Shown: piece by piece, positions 1 to 9,470 of the stretch | Layout of the letters: each line of letters begins with the position of its first letter | How positions within the stretch are numbered: the first letter of the stretch is position 1 | Assembly (NCBI GenBank): GCA_035610365.1 | Contig: CM069435.1 | Coordinates: 20,387,123-20,451,122, forward strand | DNA from: Aquatica leii | Lineage: Eukaryota > Arthropoda > Insecta > Coleoptera > Lampyridae | DNA: 64,000 nt | Direction of reading: 5' to 3' | Program-made: the position numbers and the translations under genes | Notes under the pieces: model-generated | What the model was told of the DNA's origin: nothing | Databases searched by the model: none | The model's input: the letters and a program-made list of their open reading frames with translations, nothing else

Positions 1-2
1 AG

Positions 3-1850
3 TAGACTTTATAATCTCAAATAAACGGCAATTTATAAAAAACGTTAAAGTTTTAAACAAATTTTCCATTGGAAGCGATCACCGCCTGGTGCAAACTACT
101 ATAAATACCTTGTAAAACAGCAAGCTAAAGGTAAAGGTAAAAATGGAAAATGGACAAATGTCGACAATCGGCAAGAATACACAGACATGATAGAAGAACG
201 ACTAAATCAGATAAAAGATGAAGATAGCATCGAAGAAAGAAACGACGTACACTAAAGGAAGCAACTCAGAAATACTGTAGCAAAGGAAACCTACACACTA
301 GTAAGATCAGTGCCAACACAAAATCCCTAATAAAAGAAAGGAGAGAAATGAGAGACAAAACTCAGAGGAATTCAGTAAAATCGATAAGGAAATATCAAAA
401 GAAGTTAGAAAAGATATTCGAAAGTATAAAAACACAAAAATCATCGAAACAATCGAACAAAATAAAAAACTGAAAGTTCTGAAACGTCAAATAAATATTG
501 GAACAAAAAGTAGAATGAAACTAAAAGATGAAAATGAAAATACGATTACAAACAAATCTGATATTGTAAAAATTACAGAAAACTTCTATCGCAAACTATA
601 CAAAAATGAAAATCCTGCAGAAGTAGAAGACATAAAATATATCAGAAACCAGGGATCGGAAGGTATACCTGAAATTAGTCTGGAAGAAATAAAAGCAGCA
701 ATTGGAGAGATGAAGAATAACAGATCACCAGGAGACGATGGAATAGTTATTGAGGCGATCAAGGAAGGCGGACTAGCTGTCCTAAAAGCCTTGAAATCTC
801 TATTTAACGAATGTCTCATAGAACAAAAAACACCCACACGATGAGACAAGGCATCATCACTCTGATACATAAAAAGGAGACGCTACAAATCTGACCAACT
901 ACAGACCTATTAGCTTGCTACAACACATATATAAGCTCTTTACGAGAATACTATCAAAACGTATAAGTGTAAAACTTGAACTAACCAAGAGAACAGGCTG
1001 GATTTAGAGTAGGGTTTAGTACGAATGATCACCTAACAGGATTTAAACTACTAATTGAAAAATGCGTAGAATAGAACAAGCATCTTATGCTGATATTTGT
1101 AGATTATGAAAAGGCATTTTAATCGATAAATCATCAGCAACAACTCTTCCATGCTCTTTCGCAATGCCGAATAGACTCCAGATACACGGGTTTACTAAAA
1201 TACATATATATAACCACGCAACCGCATCAGTAAGATTACACGAAAACACCAACACATTTCAAATAGAAAAAGGGGTAAGACAGGGAGATGCCATATCCCC
1301 TAAATTATTCACGACACTCTTAGAATATATGTACAAAAACCTAGATTGGGAACAGTGTGGAATTAACATCAATGGTGAACTACTAAATCATCTAAGATTT
1401 GCCGATGATCTAGTCCTAATCACAGATAAGATAGACGAAGCAAATAAAATGCTACAAGAACTCAAAGCTGCCTCAAAGGAAGTGGGGCTTGACATAAACT
1501 ATACAAAGACAAGATATATGACAAACCTGGTCCTGAGCGATAACATTTCGGCAGATGATATAAAAATCGAACAAGTATACTCATACAAATACCTGGAACA
1601 CGAGTTAACCATTGGGAGAGATAATCAAACCCACGAACTGAAGAGGAGAATCAATTTAACATGAGCAGCCTACGGTAAGCTCAGCAACATCTTTAAATCA
1701 GATATCCCAATATGTCTGAAGAGGAAAACGATCGATCAGTGCATACTCCCTGTTCTCACTTATGGGGCTGAAACACTAACATTGATGACTTACTTTTACG
1801 ACTCCTTGGATTGGAAGAAACGGCACTAGACGCTGGTCAGCCCGTAAGTC
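3..1850 (+). pseudogene. RTE-clade non-LTR retrotransposon relic (endonuclease end plus reverse transcriptase)
   Basis: This is a broken copy of an RTE-type retrotransposon polyprotein. The first bases encode the end of an endonuclease domain, with the motif SDHRLV near base 90. Reverse transcriptase fragments follow in several frames: NNRSPGDDGI near 718-745, NYRPISLL near 895-925, GVRQGDAISPKLF near 1273-1311 and the catalytic box FADDLVLI near 1399-1422. The thumb region ends in ILPVLTYGAET near 1743-1775. Open stretches at 515-844 and 1164-1664 are separated by frameshifts and stops, so no working enzyme is made. The 5' part of the element lies beyond the window edge. The assignment to RTE rests on these motifs and is confident at clade level; the exact family is unknown. 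Confidence 0.85.
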
Positions 1851-2040
1851 AAACATATACTCTTTAGAATTTTTTCTAGAGCTATTTAAAAAGTGAAGTA
1901 TAAATAATACACAATAAGTAGAAAATCAATTTCTTGCAGCAGCAAATGCAATTAGACAGAATGTGCAATTATTTACGCGAGTAACGAACAATTTTCGACG
2001 ACGTTTAGACGTTTGTGTTTTATCCAATCGAGGAGGTATT

Positions 2041-2355
2041 ATCTAGTGTACTTGAAAAGGATGTGCAGAATAGCAACATACAGTAATTTAACTACGCGTT
2101 ATCCGATAACATTATTTTGTATTTATTTTTATTGTTGCTGTCAGCAAATCGCTGAGAAAAAATTTGCACTTCTTAGAACAGTTTATTTCTACTCGTAGTG
2201 TCAACAACCTTAGAAGACCGTAATTTACGATTTATTTTGCTAAAAATTTGGATTTTTTAAAATGTTTTAATAGAACTTTTATTTTGACATTTTTGCTTGT
2301 ATTTATGCTCTAATTTCACCTGCTAAAATAACAACCCGTTAATCAGATTCACCCT
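2041..2355. repeat. Interspersed repeat, copy 1 (partner at 34310-34545)
   Basis: The sequence is clearly related to 34310-34545. Both contain the shared string GATAACATTATTTTGTATTT followed by TGTCAGCAAA and CACTTCTTAGAAC-like segments. Both later carry TTTCACCT and finish near a short CCTGTA/GCTGTA motif. No coding capacity is apparent. It may be a small non-autonomous DNA element or a piece of a larger transposon. Confidence 0.55.
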
Positions 2356-2639
2356 GTAGAAAAGCTTTTTCTGGCATCTATTTAGATACTAGTAGCAGCA
2401 TAACATAGAAAAATCTAAGTCTTCTGACTTTTTTTGCACGTTTTATTTTCCAAAATAAGTGTAAAATTTGTGTAAAAAATAGAATGGCTAATTCTTCGGT
2501 TAAGAAGACAAAAATTACTATAAAACCAGGTTTCACTATCCAGAAATTCGAGACATAGAAGTTCCAATTCCGATTTTCATTTCATTTGCAAAATTTGTTT
2601 TAATATCCGCCGTAGTTCCTGTAAAAATGATTACCAAAG

Positions 2640-3968
2640 AAAAGTAACCCCGACAGAAAACCTCTAGTCCTTCAGGTAGGGAGCTGAAACGATGAGCCTA
2701 ATCCTCGCTCATAAAAAAATTCAAATTGCAAAAAATCTTTGTATTCAGTCTCGAAATAGAGCAGCTATAAATAGAAAAGAACCAAGTAAAGAATAAAAAA
2801 AAATCAAAGATATTAGTACAATATACGTATACGATGCGATCTATAAAACCTTGGAAGAATTTGACTTTGATAGTACGGTCTTCAGTGAAACAAAAAAGAA
2901 GGAGAAAAAATTATGTCTACTTTCAAAACGGTGTGGACAAGGACAAACGTGCAAGAACCGGTGATTCCATGACCATAGATAAAAAACTGTTAAAAATTAG
3001 ACAGCTGTGAATAAACGATTGATTACATTAGACCTAGAAATTATCAGAGTGGAAATATACGCCCCTATAAATGATGCGTCCGATGACTTAAAAAACGAAA
3101 TTTTTGAAAAAACTTGACGATGCTGTTAGGTGTAAGATTATAATAATAGACGACCTAAATAGACTGGTTGGTAAAAAAACTAAGAACAGTATAGTAGACA
3201 AATTTGGCAAAGACGTGGTAAACTACAACAGGCTAAGACTAATTAAATTGTTACCAAAAAAAATTAAAAAATGTTATATAGTTATTTCCAACACAAATAT
3301 AGACATAAATACACGTGGAATCAACCGACAAAAAAACAGAAGTCAATTGTCGACTATATAATAATGTATAGCAAGGAACTTCCTGTAGTTCAGACCACTT
3401 TCTACTTATCTAGTAGATCTAAGATCTACTAAAAAATTTGGATAGTTTAAGAAATGACTACTGAATCTTTATACAAAGTCCCAAAGTGAAGACAATGAGA
3501 AAATCCTCACAGAAAGTGTGAGGAAGTAGATCAACTAATAGGATGTTCTCGAGCCTTGGAAATACTAAAATCCCTAAATACAAACACAAAGTTAGAGCTA
3601 AATATTGATCCGATATGTGTAAAAAAAACATTATGAAGACTTGTTGACTGAAACCGAAAATGCACCAGATCCCGGAGGTATACCCACAAAACTGATCACA
3701 AACTCCTATAGCATTGATTGACTCACTTGCAAATATCTTAAATGACTGCATTAGAAGAATGATATTTCCGAAAAAATGGAAGATAGCGTACATAAGTTCC
3801 ATACACAAAAAAGGAAACAAAATAGACTGTAGACACTATAGACAAATCAGGGTAACATTATGTTTAGATAGACTGAATGGGTGAATTTTTAAGTCTGGAA
3901 TTAAAAGAGTCAGAGCGGTTTTAGATCAGGTAGATCCTGTATAGACAATGTATTTATCATTAAGCAGA
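2640..3968 (+). pseudogene. RTE-clade relic, 5' part (endonuclease and start of reverse transcriptase)
   Basis: A second RTE polyprotein relic. Endonuclease motifs are readable across frames: FSETKKKEKK near 2880-2910, DKDKRAR near 2938-2958, RLITLDLEI near 3018-3045, VEIYAP near 3051-3068 and the open stretch 3104-3361 with RLVGKKTKNSIVDKFG. The phrase SIVDYII continues in another frame near 3341-3362, showing a frameshift. Reverse transcriptase start motifs follow (PDPGGIPTKLI near 3669-3700, KWKIAYISSIHKKGN near 3775-3820, FRSGRSCIDNVFIIKQ near 3920-3968). At 3968 the frame is cut by a mariner relic and picks up again near 5242. Confidence 0.8.
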
Positions 3969-5241
3969 GAAACCAAATTGACATGGTCAGTAGCACATCC
4001 CCACCTACCCTTTCAATCCAACTTCAAAAATGTAAATTGGAAACCCCCGTTTGTGACAAATCGTTGAAAAGGTCTAAAAATGCTATTTAGAAATACCAAA
4101 AAAGTGACATTCCGCTTGACAGTTTTGAAGTTTCGGGAGATGCTTTTAACGCTTTAAAAATCCACTATTTGTGAAATTTTATTTAGAAAAGTAATTACAA
4201 GAACTGTTCAAAATGTTCACCGTTTTTCTAAACAGAAAAATAGTCAAAATTCTTGCATCATTTTTTGGAATGTCTCACGAGAAACATCATTATTCGTTGC
4301 TGGAAGTCTTGTAGATCTGCTGGGTTCGTCTAATAAACGATTGATTTGATGTGGCCACATAAAAAATCTAGCGGCATCAAATCAGGCGATCGGGATGATC
4401 ACTTGATTGCTCCTCTACGGTCAATACATTTTCCTAGATAATGTTCATCTAGCCACTATCTAGTTTGCACGGCGTAATGAGGTAGAGCACCATCCAGTTA
4501 AAGGTCAAACAGATTTGCGTCTAATCGCGGTTGTGCTTTCAAGCAAATTCGGAAAATATCACCTGTAAAGTTTTCATTCAGAAAGAAATTTATTTCCTAG
4601 AATGCCAACCCAAACGTTTAGTTCCTGATATTTGGTGTGATCCTCTCGTACAATACGCGGATTTCCATTATGCCAATTACGACAATTCGGCCTGTCCATT
4701 TAAAAAGAATGTGCATTCATCAGAAAAACGTGTTTTTTAAAATGTTAGGATATTGCTCAAGTCTCTCAATCATAATTTTACAAAACTAAATTCGTCTATC
4801 AGAATCATCGTCCTCTAGTTCTTGAAGAATGTGCATTTTGTAAGAAAAAACTCCTGTTAATTCTGCATTTTTGCAAAGAGAAATTGTTGAGCACATTGCG
4901 ATTTGATCTAATATTTCAAATTGCACTACTTCATTCAAAATTCTTGGCTGCTTTACCTTGATATTTACTACAGTGGCTTCAAACTTCCGGACAAGAAGTC
5001 GCACGTAAATATCGCTTTTTATCCAGATCTTTTCAACGATGTATCATAAGTGGGGGTTGCAATTTACATTTTTGAAGTTAGGGTAGTCAGGTGTTAAAGG
5101 GTAGATGAAAGTATGCAACTGACCATGTCAATTTGGTTCCCCCTTCGTATTGTCAAAACGGATTTTTGTATTTTTTGATATTTTTTGTTGTAAATATATT
5201 CCAAATGCAGTTTTCAAAATTTCAAATTGACACACTGTATA
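3969..5241 (-). mobile_element. Degenerate mariner-like element with DD41D spacing, inserted in an RTE relic
   Basis: The segment interrupts the RTE reading frame that ends at 3968 and resumes near 5242. It has imperfect inverted repeats of about 110 bp at 3970-4082 and 5024-5136. Both begin TGACATGGTCAGT when read inward and share AACTTCAAAAATGTAAATTG. A further ~100 bp at the right ends in ACACACTGTATA, like the CAGTGTGTC end of the intact element at 51949; the left counterpart of this outer end is not recognisable, so exact boundaries are uncertain. Confidence 0.7.
4190..5004 (-). pseudogene. Mariner-type transposase relic, DD41D
   Basis: Read on the minus strand, this is the same family as the intact transposase at 52347-53432. 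Recognisable pieces are LQELEDDDSDRRI near 4786-4830 (matching VQELFEDDLDRRL in the intact protein), SDECTFFLNG near 4705-4735, NVWVGIL near 4600, DGALPHYA near 4470 and SRSPDLMPLDF near 4370. The spacing from the second Asp (DGALPHY) to the third (PLDF) is 41 residues, as in the intact copy. Stops and frameshifts occur throughout, so it cannot encode active transposase. Confidence 0.75.
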
Positions 5242-5480
5242 CATAGATCTAAATGAAGCTTACGGCAGCGTACTTATCGTAAAACTACCAGAAGCTATGC
5301 AAGAAAAAATGTGAATCAAATATACATTTAAGAACTACTATCTATATAAGGGCACAAAGAACAAAATAAAAATGGTAATAAACTTCTTTGATCAGTTTCT
5401 GGCTAAAGACTTCGACCTACACACTGATAGAAGTACAATGGCAGACACAGAAGAATATAGAAGTCACAATAGATAAACTG
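5242..5480 (+). pseudogene. RTE-clade relic, continuation after the mariner insertion
   Basis: The RTE reverse transcriptase resumes with IDLNEAYGSVLIVKL (about 5248-5292), the degraded equivalent of the IDL-KAYDSV motif of RTE elements. It is followed by an AMQEKM / YTFKNYYLYKGTKNKIK stretch to about 5370. After about 5480 the similarity fades, and 5480-5655 holds nothing else I recognise. Confidence 0.7.
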
Positions 5481-5659
5481 AAGAGATGAAAAGAAAAATC
5501 ATAATAAAATAAATACGGAGATATAATAATCAAGAAATTACGTTCGAGAATATATCAAATCAAACTAAAAGACGAATGTTTTCTACTTTATTAAAATTGA
5601 AAGCATGGTGATGGAAGCCATATCGCAGGAAAAAAACAAGAACGTAAGACGAGGACATC

Positions 5660-6690
5660 AAACAAGTTTTTGTGTTCTTTGTGTTTTGATGCTGCGATTA
5701 TGCCTATAGTGCGGCAACATAAAAATTATCGACAACTGAGTGAATTCGACAGAGGTAGCATTATAAGCTTACGTGAAGCTTCATTTAGAGACATTGCTAG
5801 CCGTCTTAACCGTAACCAATCCTCTGTAGTACGGTGTTATCAAGCATGGTCTAGAGAAGGTCAAGAACATCGTAGGCGATGAAATAGACGGCCAAGTCAG
5901 ACAAGTGTGGCCCAGAACCGCCATCTGCAATTAATGGCATTAAAAGACCGATTCTTAAGTACAAGATCAATAGCCAATCAATAGTTTCAAAACGTCCTGT
6001 AATCCTTCGTACAGTTTCCCGTCGAATTAGAGCTTTTGGCTTGCAGGCCTATCGACCAAATCTTGTGCTTCCGCTGATGGCTCGTCATCGACAACAACGC
6101 TTGAAGTGGTGTACCTTGCGATTGGATTGAGACGCAGAATGGCATAGGGTCATCTTCAGTGACGAATCCCGCATGATGGTCAGACGTACCACATGGAGAA
6201 CGTCATAAGGTGCAGTTCTCTGTTGAGCGGCATGTTCATCACACTGTGGGGGTTATGGTATAGGCTGCAATTGTTTATGGAAGCAAGTCGCAGTTGGTAT
6301 TCATCTGAGACAGTATAAATGACCACTGATACGCTGATAAAGCGGTAAAACCCCATATCCTTCCATTAGGATAATGTCCGTTCCCACATTGCATTTCATT
6401 CATCATCATCATCATCAAGCATTCAAGCGGCTAACGTCAATATTTTGCCGTGGCCACCCAGATCTCCCTACCTTTCGCATATCGAACATAAGTGGGGCAT
6501 GATGGGTACAAGACTGAAGCAATCACCCAATCCTCCACAGACATAAATTACAATGGAATGCAATACCTCAGGAAAAAATGGACCACCTGGTGGAATCCAT
6601 GCCAAGAAGAGTGCGGGAGTGTAAAACTAATAGGAGTGGTCCAACACATTATTAATAAAAAAAATACCTTTATCCTTAGTTTAATTTCTT
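5660..6690 (+). pseudogene. Tc1-like transposase relic
   Basis: The 5' part is a good Tc1-type helix-turn-helix N-terminus at 5700-5882: NYRQLSEFDRGSIISLRE, then DIASRLNRNQSSVVRCYQAW and GQEHRRR. Downstream pieces appear in different frames: LQLMALKDRFLSTRSIANQ near 5918-5985, RHRQQRLKWC near 6082-6115, VIFSDESRMM near 6150-6180, VERHVHHTVGVMV near 6220-6258 and PHILP near 6352. Stops and frameshifts are frequent. A short CAT trinucleotide run lies at 6400-6418. The protein cannot be made intact. Terminal repeats were not located. Confidence 0.75.
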
Positions 6691-6699
6691 TGAGTTAAA

Positions 6700-7779
6700 C
6701 ATTTCTGCAAAGTTTAGTCGAAAAATTCTAATGCCTTCTTGGTGTTGCATTTTTTATGTCACAGAGAATATATTATTTTATTTGTATGTTAGGTAATAAT
6801 ATTAATTTTTTTTCGAAATTTCTACATTTTATTTCGATAATTGTTAATATTGTCATTCGTATGTCACTATTTGACTACAATGAATTTCGACGTCGAACTG
6901 TATGCTACCGAAAGCAAATTAAAAATATTTCATAATGAAAAAGTTGCTGACAAAAACGTCAATGTCCTGCATAGCCATAACGCTTCCGGAAACAATACAT
7001 ATTGTTTAATATATAATTAGACGAAAACATATACAGGGTTATTCACGCTATGCGGCATAGAATATTGTGGACAAATCACGTAATTTTTTCAACACCGTGT
7101 ATAAGATGTAAAGTTTAATATAATTGGAATATTAAATATGATCTATTGTTACACTTCACTGTAATTTTTGGTCCGATAACTCAGATACTTTGTTAGTATC
7201 TCAAACATGAAAATTAGGATATATTTTGACAAAATTCAAATTATTTAACAAACCTTAAGGTTTATGCCTAATAAACGTTATTAAAACATACTTATTTTAA
7301 TCGGAGAATCAAAAAAAAATAATAATATACACAGGGTTTAATTTAAAAAACACAACTTTGATAATTTTAGAGCATTTGCAACACCCTGTATAATATAAAA
7401 ATAGTTCTAAAAAGTAACCACAATCCCTAAAGTAAAACGTTTTAAAAGCCACTTATTTTGTACGCAAGGGCCATATAGCGTAAACAACCCTGTATATGTA
7501 CATATTCTTTAATAATAGAACGGTTAGATTCTTTAATTTTGAACAACAAATTACAAATAAGTTAGCGACTAGCTTTAAAAAACCTGAACCCATAACAGTT
7601 ATTATTTTTGAATTTCTCGTCCGGTGGTCCAACAAGGAACACTAAACTCGGAATTTATCTTTGTAAGATTGCGTTTATTTTTAATATTTTAGCTAAATAT
7701 GTGGTAGTTTGGAGTCGCGGAATCATACAAACCTAATAATAAAATCAACAAATCCATTCTATAGAGTAATAGACCATGC
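6700..7779. other. Gene-free stretch with short TACAGGGT-ended elements
   Basis: No coding sequence is recognised. Two short segments have matching inverted ends: 7029-7103 starts TATACAGGGTT and ends AACACCGTGTATA, and 7327-7392 starts TACACAGGGTT and ends AACACCCTGTATA. A lone AACCCTGTATA lies near 7485-7495. They look like remnants of very small inverted-repeat elements. The rest is AT-rich sequence in which I see nothing. Confidence 0.4.
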
Positions 7780-7978
7780 ATCTTAGCCAGAGCTGGGCAG
7801 TAGTTAACTACAAAGTAGTTAAGCTACTAATCTAACTACTTTATTGTTGACGATAGTTGTATTTTATATATTCAAGTTACATTAATTTAATAATGTAACT
7901 GTAGTTGGAATAAATTACTTTTTTCGTGTAATCGTATTTAAAAAGTAGTTAGCTACCCTATTTTAACTACAAAAATAG

Positions 7979-8436
7979 CCTAATTAATGCTATCTTCTTC
8001 GTTTAGGAGGGGCAATATAAAACCACTTTAATTTATTTTTATGGCAACGTTTCGTGCTGAAGGTTAGCACTTCTTCAGGCCAACTGTAATTTATTGAACT
8101 CGTAAGTCAACACATAGTAACAACAAAATGGAATTAACAGATAATTTTTAACACATAAAACTTACAGAATTAAGCCAATGTCCTTGGTCGGTGGATTGAT
8201 CCGCTTGACTTTATTCTGTAAGTTTTATGTGTTAAAAATTATCTGTTAATTCCATTTTGTTGTTACTATGTGTTGACTTACGAGTTCAATAAATTACAGT
8301 TGGCCTGAAGAAGTTCTAACCTTCAGCACGAAACGTTGCCATAAAAATAAATTAAAGTGGTTTTATATTGCCCCTCCTAAACGAAGAAGATAGCATTAAT
8401 TAGGATATCACAGAGAGGAGGATAAAGAATCTTTAC
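7979..8436. mobile_element. Fold-back (long palindrome) element nested in the hAT
   Basis: The arms 7979-8169 and 8214-8404 (191 nt each) are inverted copies with a single mismatch that I can find; the spacer is 8170-8213. A 32-nt tail follows to 8436. The unit is flanked by the direct repeat CTACAAAAATAG at 7967-7978 and 8437-8448, which fits a target-site duplication in the host hAT. Each arm carries a CTGAAGA...GAAAC motif next to a tract of ATAAAAATAAATTAAAG. There is no coding capacity. Near-identity of the arms suggests recent insertion or arm-to-arm gene conversion. Confidence 0.85.
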
Positions 8437-8589
8437 CTACAAAAATAGTTAAACTACTTTGTTAATAGCTTAACTACTTTACTAGTAATTAAACTACTTT
8501 ATTAGCGGCTTCAATTACATACAATGGCTACAATTATTCAGCTTGCATTGCAGTTTCGCAGGTTAAAACGTGTCCTTCAAGTAATGAAC

Positions 8590-9060
8590 ATAGTAACGCA
8601 GAAGTAAACATGGATGTAAAGATTATTCAAAAACATTGTATAAATGCAGCAAACCTAATTTGTTTCGAAATGTTAAATGCCTCTGATCTAAACGTAAACA
8701 AAGTATTACTTCAACAAAAGTTTTTTGATATTGATGAACCTGCTTTGTCTAAAAAGTTACACATTTCTTCTTATACTGAGAATGAACATGCTCAGAAGAG
8801 CAGAATAATAGAACTGGAATTGTTAAAAACACCTGGAAGATAACAGAATTCATATATCTATTTGAGATTATTATTAAAAAAAATGTTCATTAGATATAAT
8901 ACAATTTTACCTTTCGCATCAGCTGCTGTCGAGCGATTATTTTCGTTTTTCACTCATAAATTCGCTCAAAAGAAATGCATTGGCTAGATGTTCTTTTTGA
9001 AAAGTTACTTTTATGAAAAGGAAATGAATATTAAATACCACAATACGTTTATTACTTTAA
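8590..9060 (+). pseudogene. hAT transposase C-terminal fragment
   Basis: The segment at 8610-8843 is open, and a second stretch near 8893-9010 contains ASAAVERLFSFF, the signature of the hAT C-terminal dimerisation domain (consensus SSA-VERLFS). It is followed by a stop (TAG at about 8986) before FFLKSYFYEKE. The catalytic domain is missing, so this is a relic of the element that carries it. The domain call is confident; the family within hAT is not. Confidence 0.7.
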
Positions 9061-9470
9061 GTTCTGTTTTTAGGTTTAGGTTTATTTTATTAATTTTTTT
9101 TTTGAGAAATTCTAATAAAATAGATATACATGATAATAGAATAATAGTAGTTACGTTAAAATTGTTTTACTGTTTTCGTGTGAGCGTGATTGATTTACTT
9201 TGTCTTCTTTAATGTAATAATAATTCAGTGTCTATAGATATATATATGACTAAAGTGGTATAACATAAATCGTCTCAAAACTCCTTTTTCTACAAGTAGT
9301 TGAAAAAAAAACTTATATTTTAGAATACAACTGTCGAGTAGTTAGTAACCTAACTACTTTTCGATTTACGGTAGTTAGTAGTTAGTAACTTACACTACTT
9401 TTAAAAAGTAGTAACTTTAGTTAGTAGTTAACTACTTTTACAAAGTAACTTGCCCAGCTCTGATCTTAGC

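Larger units (their letters stand above)
7788..9462. mobile_element. hAT superfamily DNA transposon with 8-bp target duplication
   Basis: The termini are inverted: CAGAGCTGGGCAG at 7788 and TGCCCAGCTCTG ending at 9462. The element is flanked by an exact 8-bp direct duplication ATCTTAGC at 7780-7787 and 9463-9470. An 8-bp duplication with CAGRG-type ends is diagnostic of hAT elements. Both subterminal regions are rich in GTAGTTA/TAACTAC repeats, a plausible set of transposase binding sites. The interior holds a decayed transposase fragment and a nested fold-back element. It is 1675 bp including the nested insert, so it is internally deleted compared with autonomous hATs. Confidence 0.9.

Noticed and set aside
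6400..6418. CAT trinucleotide run
   Set aside because: A short microsatellite within a decayed transposase, with no sign of function.
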